Positions 37,492-46,375 of a DNA stretch of 64,000 nucleotides are shown here, in pieces (position 1 is the stretch's first letter; every line of letters starts with the position of its first letter). Under the pieces are notes generated by a model, which worked only from the letters and a program-made list of their open reading frames with translations, ran no database searches and had not been told where the DNA came from. The translations under genes and the position numbers were made by a program. This stretch comes from Streptomyces sp. NBC_01237 (GTDB lineage Bacteria > Actinomycetota > Actinomycetes > Streptomycetales > Streptomycetaceae), in NCBI RefSeq assembly GCF_035917275.1, contig NZ_CP108508.1:6572001-6636000 (forward strand), given 5' to 3'.

Positions 37492-38843
37492 AACGGCAGT
37501 TGGGGGCGGACGGGGGAGCGGCTGCCGACGAGACGGGGAACGGTGGTGCGGGAGAGGCAGGACAGGCGGGACAGGCGGGAGAGGCAGGCCGGGCGGCAGG
37601 TTGGGCAGGACGGGTGGGGCGGATGGAGTGGGCCGGGCAGGGAGAAGGGGCGGATGAGACGGGGTGCGCGGGGTCGGGGCAGGAAGGGCGAAGCGAGCGA
37701 GTGCGGTTGGCGCGGGTCGCGCTGACCCGGATTCTGGAGCCGGGCGACGAGCGTGCCGGACGCTGGCTGCGGGAGGCGGGGCCGGTCGAGCTGATACGAC
37801 GGCTCACCGCCCGGGACGGCTCGGCCGAGGAGTTGCCGGGGATGACCGCGACGCGCCTGGGCGGCTATCGGCTGCGTGCCGCGGCGGCCGAGCCCGAGCG
37901 GGATCTGGCGGCCGTGGCCGCGGTGGGCGGGCGCTTCCTCTGCCCGGGCGACCAGGAATGGCCCGGTCAACTCGACGACCTGGGCGACGCCCGGCCGATC
38001 GGACTCTGGGTGCGCGGGGGTCCTGACCTGCGCCTGTGGGCCCTGCGTTCGGTCGCGGTGGTCGGCGCCAGGGCCTGCACACCCTACGGCGCCCACATGG
38101 CGGCAAGCCTCGGCGCGGGGCTCGCGGAGCGTGGCTGGGTCGTGGTGTCGGGCGCCGCGTTCGGGGTGGACGGGGCGGCCCACCGCGGTGCGCTGGCCGC
38201 GGGCGGGGCGACGATGGCGGTGCTGGCGTGCGGGGTCGACGTCGCCTATCCCCGAGGCCACACCGAGTTGATCGGACGCATGGCGGAACAAGGTCTGGTC
38301 ATGGGGGAGTTGCCGCCCGCCGCCCACCCCACGCGCAGCAGGTTCATCCTCCGGAACAGGGTGATCGCCGCGCTCACCAGAGGGACGGTCGTGGTCGAGG
38401 CCGAATACCGCAGCGGTTCGCTCGTCACGGCCCGTAGCGCTCAGCGCCTCGGCCGCTTCACCATGGGAGTGCCGGGCCCGGCGACCAGCGGTCTGTCCGC
38501 CGGAGTCCATGAGCTGCTGCGCGGCGAAGCGGTCCTGGTCACCGACGCGGCGGAAATCGCCGAACTGGTGGGGGACATCGGCGACCTCGCACCCGCCAGA
38601 CGCGGCCCCGTACTGCCCAGGGACCTGCTGGACGCGGTCACCGCGAGGGTCCTGGACGCCCTTCCCTACCACGGCATCACCGATGTGCGTGACGTGGCAC
38701 GTGCCGCGGGAACGTCCGCCGACGAAACCCTCGGGCGACTGTACGAACTGCACTCACTGGGGTTCGTAGAACGTCAGGGCGACCGATGGCGGTTGACCAG
38801 TGGGCCGACATGCAACGCCGACGCGCGGCGAGGCGGTACTTGA
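37488..38843 (+). CDS. dprA: DNA-processing protein DprA
   Basis: A 451-residue protein. The Rossmann-like DprA domain holds VAVVGARACTPYGAHMAASL, VVSGAAFGVDGAAHRGAL, GVDVAYPRGHTELI and FILRNRVIAALTRGTVVVEA. A winged-helix-like end follows (DVRDVARAAGTSADETLGRL). The first 60 residues are Gly/Ala/Glu-rich low complexity made from an imperfect DNA repeat. GTG at 37488 overlaps the comM stop; ATG 37623 is a possible later start. DprA loads RecA onto incoming DNA in transformation (family knowledge). Confidence 0.9.
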   Translation: MKRQLGADGGAAADETGNGGAGEAGQAGQAGEAGRAAGWAGRVGRMEWAGQGEGADETGCAGSGQEGRSERVRLARVALTRILEPGDERAGRWLREAGPVELIRRLTARDGSAEELPGMTATRLGGYRLRAAAAEPERDLAAVAAVGGRFLCPGDQEWPGQLDDLGDARPIGLWVRGGPDLRLWALRSVAVVGARACTPYGAHMAASLGAGLAERGWVVVSGAAFGVDGAAHRGALAAGGATMAVLACGVDVAYPRGHTELIGRMAEQGLVMGELPPAAHPTRSRFILRNRVIAALTRGTVVVEAEYRSGSLVTARSAQRLGRFTMGVPGPATSGLSAGVHELLRGEAVLVTDAAEIAELVGDIGDLAPARRGPVLPRDLLDAVTARVLDALPYHGITDVRDVARAAGTSADETLGRLYELHSLGFVERQGDRWRLTSGPTCNADARRGGT

Positions 38844-39097
38844 CCTGGGGCATTCGGGTGAAAAGGTAATGCCGATGACCTCGGCAGCCAATCCAGCGGC
38901 GCTCCCGGGGCCGGTGCGCGCGGCGACGGTCCCGGCCATCGGTCCTGTCCTATGGCGGGAACGCGGGTATGTCAGCGCGCGGCACCGAACCTCTGTCCTG
39001 CGCGCACTGCGATGCTTCAGTCACGCTACGCTCACAAGGATTCCGTCCCACACAAACGTCCCCCAGCACTTCACGGCAGAACGGCTCAAGGCACCAC
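38844..39097. other. Leader region of whiG
   Basis: A 254-bp gap. A TTGACC (38840-38845) and GGTAAT (38865-38870) with a 19-base spacer could be a vegetative promoter, giving a leader of about 220 bases. No ORF here has good support. Confidence 0.35.
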
Positions 39098-39934
39098 ATG
39101 CCCCAGCACACCTCCGGGTCTGACCGCGCGGCAGTACCACCGGCTGCGCGTGGCACTGTGCGTCCTCCCGCCCCCTCCTCGCTCGACGAGTTGTGGCGTT
39201 CGTACAAGACCACCGGCGACGAGCGCCTGCGGGAGCAGCTGATCCTCCACTACTCGCCGCTCGTCAAATATGTCGCGGGCCGGGTCAGCGTGGGACTGCC
39301 CTCCAACGTCGAGCAGGCCGACTTCGTCTCCTCCGGGGTCTTCGGGCTGATCGACGCCATCGAGAAGTTCGACATCGAGCGGGCCATCAAGTTCGAGACG
39401 TACGCGATCACCAGGATCCGCGGCGCGATGATCGACGAACTCCGGGCCCTGGACTGGATCCCCCGCTCCGTGCGGCAGAAGGCGCGGAACGTGGAACGCG
39501 CCTATGCCACGCTGGAGGCCCAGCTGCGGCGCACCCCCTCGGAGGCCGAAGTGGCCTCGGAGATGGGCATCGCCCTGGAGGAACTGCACGCGGTTTTCAG
39601 CCAGTTGTCGCTGGCGAACGTGGTGGCGCTGGAGGAGTTGCTGCACGTCGGCGGCGAGGGCGGTGACCGGCTGAGCCTGATGGACACGCTGGAGGACACC
39701 GCCGCCGACAATCCGGTGGAGGTCGCCGAGGACCGTGAGCTCAGACGGCTGCTCGCACGTGCCATCAACACGCTCCCCGACCGGGAGAAGACGGTCGTCA
39801 CCCTCTACTACTACGAGGGCCTCACCCTCGCCGAGATCGGCAATGTCCTCGGCGTCACCGAGAGCCGGGTCAGCCAGATCCACACCAAGTCCGTGCTGCA
39901 ACTCCGGGCGAAACTGGCCGACGCCGGACGCTGA
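39098..39934 (+). CDS. whiG: RNA polymerase sigma factor WhiG
   Basis: A 278-residue sigma factor of the FliA/WhiG family that starts spore formation in aerial hyphae. Region 2 includes [36 protein letters not shown] and [20 protein letters not shown]; region 4 has [23 protein letters not shown] at 39098 begins [17 protein letters not shown], close to the S. coelicolor start, and its AAGG upstream is weak. In S. coelicolor the protein is held inactive by RsiG with c-di-GMP (family knowledge); rsiG is not in this window. Confidence 0.96.
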   Translation: MPQHTSGSDRAAVPPAARGTVRPPAPSSLDELWRSYKTTGDERLREQLILHYSPLVKYVAGRVSVGLPSNVEQADFVSSGVFGLIDAIEKFDIERAIKFETYAITRIRGAMIDELRALDWIPRSVRQKARNVERAYATLEAQLRRTPSEAEVASEMGIALEELHAVFSQLSLANVVALEELLHVGGEGGDRLSLMDTLEDTAADNPVEVAEDRELRRLLARAINTLPDREKTVVTLYYYEGLTLAEIGNVLGVTESRVSQIHTKSVLQLRAKLADAGR

Positions 39935-39938
39935 GCGC

Positions 39939-41375
39939 TCACCGTTCGGCCATCCCGACGGAGGCTGCGCCCTTCCCTCGAACACCTGCCGCCGTAGAGT
40001 GGAAGCGTGCCCAGGATTCGAGCGGCCTCCGTGGCCGAGCACCGGACCATGCAGCGCGGCGCCCTCCTGGACGCCGCGCGCTCCCTGCTGTCCGAGGGCG
40101 GTACGGAGGCGTTGACCTTCCCCGCACTCGCCGAACGCACGGGCCTTGCCCGGTCCTCCGTGTACGAGTACTTCCGCTCCCGCGCGGCTGTCGTCGAGGA
40201 GCTCTGCGCCGTCGACTTCCCCGTCTGGGCGGCCGAGATCGAGAACGCCATGGAGCGGGCCGAGGCCCCCGAGGAGAAGATCGAGGCGTATGTACGCCGA
40301 CAGCTCGATCTCGTCGGGGACCGACGCCATCGCGCGGTCGTCGCGATCTCCGCGAGCGAGCTGGACGCGGGCGCCCGCGAGAAGATCCGGGCCGCGCACG
40401 GCGGGCTGATCGCCATGATCGTGGAGGCGCTGGGCGATCTCGGCCACGCCCAGCCGAGGCTGGCGGCGATGCTGCTGCAGGGTTCGGTCGACGCGGCGGT
40501 GCGCCGTATCGAACTGGGAGTGGCGGAGGAGCCGGGCGTCGTCGCGGACACCGCCGTCGCCATGATCCTGCGCGGCGTACGGGGCTGATCCGGCCCCGCG
40601 CCACCACCGCCGCCATGAGCGGAGCCACCGCCGGGAGGACGCCGTGCCCTTGGGCGCCGCGGGGTCCGGTGTCCCCGGTGGCCGTGCCGTACCGGGTGGT
40701 CCGTGACGCCATCGGGAGTCCGGCCCGGACCGGCTCGGGCTCGGACGAATCAGGCCGCGGTACGCCGAACACCGGCAGCAGCCGGGACGGACCCCGCCGC
40801 AGCGACGAGGGCGGCAGCAGGGACAGCGGGTCCAGATAGGTGTCCCCGCGCCGCAGCCCCCAGTGCAGACAGCCCGTACGGCAATGGAACGGCCCCTCTT
40901 CCAGTCTGCCCACCGCCCCGCCGGCGGTCACCGCCCCGCCCCGCGCGACCAGCGCCGCCACCGGCTCGTACGTGAGGCGCAGCGGCGGGTCCCCACTCCC
41001 CGCCATCTCGATGACGAGCACCCCGCGCCCGGCCACCCGGCCCGCGAACGACACCCGGCCGGTGGCGGCCGCCCGCACCTCACCGCCGGGCCGCGCGGCG
41101 AGATCGACGCCGCGGTGGCCGCGCCCGTACGAGCCGGCGGGCGGCTCCCACCCCCGCAGGACCGTGGGTCTCCCGGCCAGCGGCCAGACCCGGTCGCCGC
41201 CCGGTGCCGGGCCGGGTGCGGCCGAAGCCGGGCCCGCCGCCGGTCCGAGCAGCCCCACCAGCAGAACGGCCACCAGAGCGGCCAGCGGCAGGGCGGCCGG
41301 CAGTGCGGCCCGCGGAAAGGACGAGAGGCCGGTCGGGAGTGAGGGGGAGCGGGGCGGTCCGGGTGTGCTTCGCAT
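39939..41375 (-). CDS. Secreted M23 (lysostaphin-like) peptidase, apparent stop-loss read-through
   Basis: The first 210 residues form a normal secreted M23 peptidase: signal peptide (LPAALPLAALVAVLLVGLLG, then PASA), then GRGHRGVDLAARPGGEVRAA with the metal-site HRGVD and CLHWGLRRGDTYLDPLSLLP with HWG. Relatives end soon after LLPVFGVP. Here the frame runs on past the TetR gene to 39939, giving a 478-residue ORF whose last 270 residues are antisense to a real gene and look like frame-shifted sequence. A one-base change near 40750-40755 would restore a TGA stop right after GVPRP. The true gene is probably 40750-41375. Confidence 0.7.
   Translation of the reverse strand: MRSTPGPPRSPSLPTGLSSFPRAALPAALPLAALVAVLLVGLLGPAAGPASAAPGPAPGGDRVWPLAGRPTVLRGWEPPAGSYGRGHRGVDLAARPGGEVRAAATGRVSFAGRVAGRGVLVIEMAGSGDPPLRLTYEPVAALVARGGAVTAGGAVGRLEEGPFHCRTGCLHWGLRRGDTYLDPLSLLPPSSLRRGPSRLLPVFGVPRPDSSEPEPVRAGLPMASRTTRYGTATGDTGPRGAQGHGVLPAVAPLMAAVVARGRISPVRRAGSWRRRCPRRRPAPPPLPVRYGAPPRRPNPAAASPPASAGRGRDRPAPPRSWRSARRARPGSSRGRPRPARSRRSRRPRDGVGPRRDRAVGVHTPRSSPRGPRPAPWRSRSRPPRRGSRRRRAPRRQPRGSGSTRTRRTGQGPCVRRVRGRSTPPYRPRTAGSARRPGGRRAAWSGARPRRPLESWARFHSTAAGVRGKGAASVGMAER
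40007..40588 (+). CDS. TetR/AcrR family transcriptional regulator
   Basis: A 193-residue repressor-type protein. The DNA-binding helix-turn-helix reads LTFPALAERTGLARSSVYEY after GALLDAARSLLSEGGTEAL. The C-terminal ligand domain is helical. GTG at 40007; TAGAGT at 39995-40000 is a good -10, so the transcript would be almost leaderless. It follows whiG by 72 bases and converges with the M23 peptidase gene. Targets are not known; in S. coelicolor the same neighbour occurs, as I recall. Confidence 0.9.
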   Translation: MPRIRAASVAEHRTMQRGALLDAARSLLSEGGTEALTFPALAERTGLARSSVYEYFRSRAAVVEELCAVDFPVWAAEIENAMERAEAPEEKIEAYVRRQLDLVGDRRHRAVVAISASELDAGAREKIRAAHGGLIAMIVEALGDLGHAQPRLAAMLLQGSVDAAVRRIELGVAEEPGVVADTAVAMILRGVRG

Positions 41376-41652
41376 GCCCGAAACGATGTCCCGCCGGGCG
41401 CGATCGGGGGGATCATGAACCGCTCCTGTGGACTACTCGCCGGTTGTGGACATCGCCGTCACCCGGCACTCATCGGGTCCCGTACACTTCTTGTGGCGAT
41501 CCGGGTCACCGGGTCGACTTCGCACGCCCCGCCACCTCCCTCTCTGCGGAGGTGGCCGCGCTCCTCGGTCCCTTGTGGCACGGCGCGTCGGGGCGTCAGG
41601 CGCGATCGCAATCCTGCGGTCGCGACAACCGAGCACCTCAAGGAGTACGGCC
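41376..41652. other. Leader and control region of rpsB
   Basis: A 277-bp gap between the divergent M23 and rpsB genes. It holds TACACT at 41483-41488 (possible -10) and a perfect 9-bp hairpin (41531-41539 with 41548-41556) in the rpsB leader. The start of rpsB has AAGGAG just upstream. Autogenous control by S2 at its own leader is known in other bacteria; here it is inference. Confidence 0.4.
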
Positions 41653-42579
41653 ATGGCCGTCGTCACGATGCGGGAGCTGCTGGAAAGCGGCGTCCACTTC
41701 GGTCACCAGACCCGTCGCTGGAACCCGAAGATGAAGCGCTTCATCTTCACCGAGCGCAACGGCATCTACATCATCGACCTGCTCCAGTCGCTGTCGTACA
41801 TCGACCGCGCCTACGAGTTCGTCAAGGAGACCGTCGCCCACGGCGGCTCCATCATGTTCGTGGGTACCAAGAAGCAGGCGCAGGAAGCCATCGCCGAGCA
41901 GGCGACGCGCGTCGGCATGCCGTACGTCAACCAGCGTTGGCTCGGCGGCATGCTCACCAACTTCTCCACCGTCTACAAGCGCCTTCAGCGTCTGAAGGAG
42001 CTTGAGCTCATCGACTTCGAGGACGTGGCCGCCTCCGGCCTCACCAAGAAGGAGCTCCTGGTCCTCTCGCGCGAGAAGGCCAAGCTGGAGAAGACCCTCG
42101 GTGGTATCCGCGAGATGCAGAAGGTGCCGAGCGCCGTCTGGATCGTCGACACCAAGAAGGAGCACATCGCCGTCGGTGAGGCGCGCAAGCTCCACATCCC
42201 GGTCGTCGCGATCCTCGACACCAACTGCGACCCCGACGAGGTCGACTACAAGATTCCGGGCAACGACGACGCGATCCGCTCCGTCACCCTGCTCACCCGC
42301 GTGATCGCCGACGCCGTCGCCGAGGGCCTCATCGCCCGTTCCGGTGCCGCCACCGGTGACTCGAAGCCGGGCGAGAAGGCCGCCGGCGAGCCGCTCGCCG
42401 AGTGGGAGCGCGACCTGCTCGAGGGCGACAAGAAGGACGAGACCGCGGCCACCGCCGAGGTCCAGACCTCCGCCGAGACCGAGAAGGTCGCGGACGCCGA
42501 GTCTGCCGACGCCGCCGAGGCGCCGGCCGCCGAGGCCCCCGCTGCCGAGGCTCCGGCCGCGGACGCCGAGCAGGCCTGA
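41653..42579 (+). CDS. rpsB: 30S ribosomal protein S2
   Basis: A 308-residue S2. Conserved blocks are [47 protein letters not shown] and [20 protein letters not shown]. The last 70 residues are Ala/Glu-rich, an extension common in actinobacteria. ATG at 41653 follows AAGGAG. A terminator-like hairpin separates it from tsf. Confidence 0.97.
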   Translation: MAVVTMRELLESGVHFGHQTRRWNPKMKRFIFTERNGIYIIDLLQSLSYIDRAYEFVKETVAHGGSIMFVGTKKQAQEAIAEQATRVGMPYVNQRWLGGMLTNFSTVYKRLQRLKELELIDFEDVAASGLTKKELLVLSREKAKLEKTLGGIREMQKVPSAVWIVDTKKEHIAVGEARKLHIPVVAILDTNCDPDEVDYKIPGNDDAIRSVTLLTRVIADAVAEGLIARSGAATGDSKPGEKAAGEPLAEWERDLLEGDKKDETAATAEVQTSAETEKVADAESADAAEAPAAEAPAAEAPAADAEQA

Positions 42580-42598
42580 CACCCGTCACGGCTGAAGA

Positions 42599-42634
42599 CG
42601 GCGGGGACGGTGCCACAGGGCACCGCCCCCGCCG
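42599..42634 (+). terminator. Hairpin between rpsB and tsf
   Basis: Sixteen-base arms with one mismatch (42599-42614 and 42619-42634) and loop ACAG. It is 19 bases after the rpsB stop and probably reduces read-through into tsf. Confidence 0.75.
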
Positions 42635-42678
42635 TTCACCCGTAGATCTTTCAGACTTCGAGAGAGAAATACAGACTC

Positions 42679-43515
42679 ATGGCGAACTACACCGCCGCTG
42701 ACGTCAAGAAGCTCCGTGAGCTCACCGGCGCCGGCATGATGGACTGCAAGAAGGCGCTCGACGAGGCCGATGGCAACGTCGACAAGGCCGTCGAGGCGCT
42801 CCGTATCAAGGGCCAGAAGGGCGTCGCCAAGCGCGAGGGCCGTTCTGCCGAGAACGGTGCCGTCGTCTCCCTCATCTCCGAGGACAAGACGTCCGGCGTC
42901 CTCCTCGAGCTGAAGTGCGAGACGGACTTCGTCGCCAAGGGCGACAAGTTCCAGGCCGTCGCCAACACGCTCGCCGCCCACGTCGCCGCGACGTCCCCGG
43001 CCGACATCGAGGCGCTGCTCGCCTCCGAGATCGAGCCCGGCAAGACCGTCCAGGCGTACGTGGACGAGGCCAACGCCAACCTCGGCGAGAAGATCGTGCT
43101 GGACCGCTTCGCGCAGTTCACCGGTTCGTACGTCTCCGTGTACATGCACCGCACCATGCCCGACCTGCCGCCGCAGATCGGTGTCCTGGTCGAGCTGGAC
43201 AAGGCCGACGCCGAGCTGGCCAAGGGCATCGCGCAGCACATCGCCGCCTTCGCCCCGAAGTACCTGTCCCGCGAGGACGTCCCCGCCGAGATCGTCGAGG
43301 CCGAGCGCCGCGTCGCCGAGGAGACCACGCGCGCCGAGGGCAAGCCCGAGGCCGCGCTCCCGAAGATCGTCGAGGGTCGCGTCAACGGCTTCTTCAAGGA
43401 GGCCACCCTCCTCGGTCAGCCGTACGCGCTGGACGCCAAGAAGTCGGTTCAGAAGGTCCTGGACGAGGCCGGTGTCACCCTGAAGCGCTTCGCGCGCATC
43501 AAGGTCGGCATCTGA
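42679..43515 (+). CDS. tsf: Elongation factor Ts
   Basis: A 278-residue nucleotide exchange factor for EF-Tu. The N-terminal UBA-like domain has LRELTGAGMMDCKKALDEAD, and the core carries ELKCETDFVAKGDKF and YMHRTMPDLPPQIGVLVEL. Length fits the family. Located after rpsB as in most bacteria. The upstream site is a weak GAGAGAG. Confidence 0.97.
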   Translation: MANYTAADVKKLRELTGAGMMDCKKALDEADGNVDKAVEALRIKGQKGVAKREGRSAENGAVVSLISEDKTSGVLLELKCETDFVAKGDKFQAVANTLAAHVAATSPADIEALLASEIEPGKTVQAYVDEANANLGEKIVLDRFAQFTGSYVSVYMHRTMPDLPPQIGVLVELDKADAELAKGIAQHIAAFAPKYLSREDVPAEIVEAERRVAEETTRAEGKPEAALPKIVEGRVNGFFKEATLLGQPYALDAKKSVQKVLDEAGVTLKRFARIKVGI

Positions 43516-43544
43516 GTCCGTCCGCGAAAAACGGTGGACCCCGA

Positions 43545-43646
43545 TAGGGTCTAGTGCAGTCGACGGCCGCACTTATGCCGGACGACCGCAGATCTGACGA
43601 GGAGGCCATTGCCGCTGAGGGACATCGGACCCACCGGCAATGGCCT
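43545..43646 (+). promoter_or_regulatory. pyrH promoter and leader hairpin
   Basis: TAGGGT (43545-43550) is a good -10. About 50 bases later, GGCCATTGCCG pairs with CGGCAATGGCC in a perfect stem (43603-43614 with 43635-43646) with a 20-base loop, followed by TTCTTCG. It is either the tsf terminator or an attenuator in the pyrH leader. Confidence 0.6.
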
Positions 43647-43674
43647 TCTTCGTATGTGCACGAGGAGAATTTCC

Positions 43675-44451
43675 ATGGACAAGGGCGCGGACGCCACTCA
43701 GGGTGACCACAAGCGCGACGACGGCAAGGTTTCCGGACGCTTCATGCTGAAGCTGTCCGGCGAGGCATTCGCCGGTGGCGGAGGTCTCGGTGTCGACCCC
43801 GATGTCGTGCATGCCATCGCCCGCGAGATCGCGGCCGTCGTGCGCGACGGCGCGGAGATCGCGATCGTCATCGGCGGCGGCAACTTCTTCCGTGGTGCCG
43901 AGCTCCAGCAGCGCGGCATGGACCGGGCCCGGTCCGACTACATGGGCATGCTCGGCACGGTCATGAACTGCCTGGCGCTCCAGGACTTCCTGGAGAAGGA
44001 AGGCATCGACTCGCGCGTCCAGACCGCCATCACCATGGGCCAGGTCGCCGAGCCGTACATCCCGCTCCGTGCCGTGCGGCACCTGGAGAAGGGGCGCGTC
44101 GTCATCTTCGGCGCCGGCATGGGGATGCCGTACTTCTCCACCGACACCACCGCCGCCCAGCGTGCCCTGGAGATCGACGCCGAGGCCCTGCTGATGGGCA
44201 AGAACGGGGTCGACGGCGTCTATGACTCCGACCCCAAGACCAACCCCGACGCGGTGAAGTTCGACGCGCTGGAGTACAGCGAGGTGCTCGCCCGCGATCT
44301 GAAGATCGCCGACGCCACCGCCATCACGCTCTGCCGTGACAACCAGCTCCCGATCCTCGTCTTCGAGCTGACCGCCGCGGGCAATATCGCCCGCGCGGTC
44401 AAGGGTGAGAAGATCGGCACGCTCGTGAGCGACGAGAGCACCCGGGCCTGA
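43675..44451 (+). CDS. pyrH: UMP kinase PyrH
   Basis: A 258-residue amino-acid-kinase-fold UMP kinase that phosphorylates UMP to UDP. Motifs: [52 protein letters not shown] and [14 protein letters not shown] at 43675 has CGAGGAG upstream and excludes a 22-codon extension through the leader hairpin. Co-located with frr and cdsA. Confidence 0.96.
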   Translation: MDKGADATQGDHKRDDGKVSGRFMLKLSGEAFAGGGGLGVDPDVVHAIAREIAAVVRDGAEIAIVIGGGNFFRGAELQQRGMDRARSDYMGMLGTVMNCLALQDFLEKEGIDSRVQTAITMGQVAEPYIPLRAVRHLEKGRVVIFGAGMGMPYFSTDTTAAQRALEIDAEALLMGKNGVDGVYDSDPKTNPDAVKFDALEYSEVLARDLKIADATAITLCRDNQLPILVFELTAAGNIARAVKGEKIGTLVSDESTRA

Positions 44452-44572
44452 CGGCCCCAAGGATGGACAACGGCCTGCCGGTCGGACACCGTGCAGGTGA
44501 GGACGCGACGCAGGACCCGCCGGGCCTGGCGATGACGATGCCGGGCCCACTCAAGACACGCAGGAGCACGTG

Positions 44573-45130
44573 GTGATCGAAGAAATCCTCCTCGAGGCCG
44601 AGGAGAAGATGGAGAAGGCCGTTGTCGTCGCGAAAGAGGACTTCGCCGCGATCCGCACCGGCCGCGCGCACCCGGCGATGTTCAACAAGATCGTCGCCGA
44701 CTACTACGGCGCGCTGACCCCGATCAACCAGCTGGCCTCGTTCTCGGTTCCCGAGCCGCGGATGGCCGTCGTGACGCCGTTCGACAAGACCGCGCTGCGC
44801 AACATCGAGCAGGCGATCCGCGACTCCGACCTCGGCGTCAACCCGAGCAACGACGGCAACATCATCCGGGTGACCTTCCCCGAGCTCACCCAGGACCGCC
44901 GCAAGGAGTACATCAAGGTCGCCAAGACCAAGGCCGAGGACTCCAAGATCTCGATCCGCTCCATCCGCCGCAAGGCCAAGGAGACGCTCGACAAGCTCGT
45001 CAAGGACAAGGAGTCCGGCGAGGACGAGGTGCGTCGCGCGGAGAAGGAGCTCGACGACACCACCGCGAAGTACGTCGCGCAGGTGGACGAGCTGCTCAAG
45101 CACAAGGAAGCCGAGCTGCTCGAAGTCTGA
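44573..45130 (+). CDS. frr: Ribosome recycling factor
   Basis: A 185-residue RRF that frees ribosomes after termination with EF-G. Motifs: [39 protein letters not shown] and [21 protein letters not shown] at 44573 is chosen over GTG 44570 because the CAGGAG spacing is then six bases and the length is the normal 185. It ends in a TGATG overlap with cdsA. Confidence 0.96.
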   Translation: MIEEILLEAEEKMEKAVVVAKEDFAAIRTGRAHPAMFNKIVADYYGALTPINQLASFSVPEPRMAVVTPFDKTALRNIEQAIRDSDLGVNPSNDGNIIRVTFPELTQDRRKEYIKVAKTKAEDSKISIRSIRRKAKETLDKLVKDKESGEDEVRRAEKELDDTTAKYVAQVDELLKHKEAELLEV

Positions 45131-46215
45131 TGAACGACTCTTCCTGGGGCGCCGCGCAGGGAGCCGGATACTGGAGCACGCCCGAGATGGGCGTTGCTCC
45201 GGCGGGTCCTGCCTACGATGTGCATGACGCCCAGCAGACTCGGCCCATGCCCAACGTGCCGGACGTTCCCGACGCAGGTAGAGACGCAGACGACCGCGAC
45301 GACCGGAACAGGGATGCCGCTCACGTCAGCGGCCCCCTGTTCCGTGACGAGATGCCGCAGGAGCCCATGTCCACCCCGCTGCCGCCCCCGCCGCAGAAGA
45401 AGCGTGCGGGGCGTGATCTGCGCGCCGCCATAGGGGTGGGCGTGGGACTCGGCGCCGTCATCGTCGCCTCGCTCTTCATCGTGAAGGCCGTATTCGTCGG
45501 CGTGATCGTGCTCGCCGTCGTCGTCGGCCTCTGGGAGCTCACCTCCCGCCTGGAGGAGCGCAAGGGCATCAAGGCGCCCCTCGTGCCGCTCGCCGTCGGC
45601 GGGGCCGCCATGGTCGTCGCCGGCTACGCACGGGGTGCGGAGGGTGCCTGGGTCGCCATGGCGCTGACCGCGCTCGCGGTACTGGTCCGGCGGATGACGC
45701 AGCCGCCCGAGGGCTACCTCAAGGACGTCACCGCCGGGGTCTTCGCCGCGTTCTACGTACCGTTCCTGGCCACGTTCGTCGCGATGCTCCTGACGGCGGA
45801 CGACGGGCCGCAGCGGGTCCTCACCTTCCTGCTGCTCACCGTGGTCAGCGACACCGGTGCGTACGCCGTGGGCTGGCGGTTCGGCAAGCACAAGCTCGCA
45901 CCACGGATCAGCCCCGGAAAGACCCGCGAGGGCCTGCTCGGGGCGGTCGCCTTCGCGATGGCCGCCGGTGCGCTGTGCATGGAGTTCCTGATCGACGGCG
46001 GTTCCTGGTGGCAGGGGCTGCTGCTGGGTCTCGCGGTCGCCGCCAGCGCCACCCTCGGTGACCTGGGCGAATCCATGATCAAGCGGGATCTGGGGATCAA
46101 GGACATGGGCACGCTGCTGCCCGGCCACGGCGGCATCATGGACCGGCTGGACTCGCTGCTTCCGACCGCGCCGGTGGTGTGGCTGCTGCTGGTGCTGTTC
46201 GTCGGGTCCGGCTGA
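45130..46215 (+). CDS. cdsA: Phosphatidate cytidylyltransferase CdsA
   Basis: A 361-residue CDP-diacylglycerol synthase, the entry step of phospholipid synthesis. The N-terminal 95 residues are hydrophilic and Pro/Asp-rich, then about eight membrane segments. The family signature is SMIKRDLGIKDMGTLLPGHG. ATG at 45130 overlaps the frr stop, so it is translationally coupled. Confidence 0.95.
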   Translation: MNDSSWGAAQGAGYWSTPEMGVAPAGPAYDVHDAQQTRPMPNVPDVPDAGRDADDRDDRNRDAAHVSGPLFRDEMPQEPMSTPLPPPPQKKRAGRDLRAAIGVGVGLGAVIVASLFIVKAVFVGVIVLAVVVGLWELTSRLEERKGIKAPLVPLAVGGAAMVVAGYARGAEGAWVAMALTALAVLVRRMTQPPEGYLKDVTAGVFAAFYVPFLATFVAMLLTADDGPQRVLTFLLLTVVSDTGAYAVGWRFGKHKLAPRISPGKTREGLLGAVAFAMAAGALCMEFLIDGGSWWQGLLLGLAVAASATLGDLGESMIKRDLGIKDMGTLLPGHGGIMDRLDSLLPTAPVVWLLLVLFVGSG

Positions 46216-46375
46216 GTGTGCTGTCCGTTGGAACCGGCTGAGCCGCCACAGTCCACCTGCCGGGGGCCGGGCTGACGCGTACAGATGCCGTTTGACCTGC
46301 GATTTCTACGAGTGAGGGTCCGTTGTCCACAGGGCGGCGGGCCCTCACCCGTCTGTCTGCGACACTGGATGAACC
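46216..46375. other. Intergenic region cdsA-rlmN
   Basis: A hairpin with 11-base arms (GTGAGGG near 46311 against CCCTCAC near 46343) lies in front of rlmN. TTGTCCACA at 46323-46331 is a perfect Streptomyces-type DnaA box within this hairpin loop. Confidence 0.45.
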
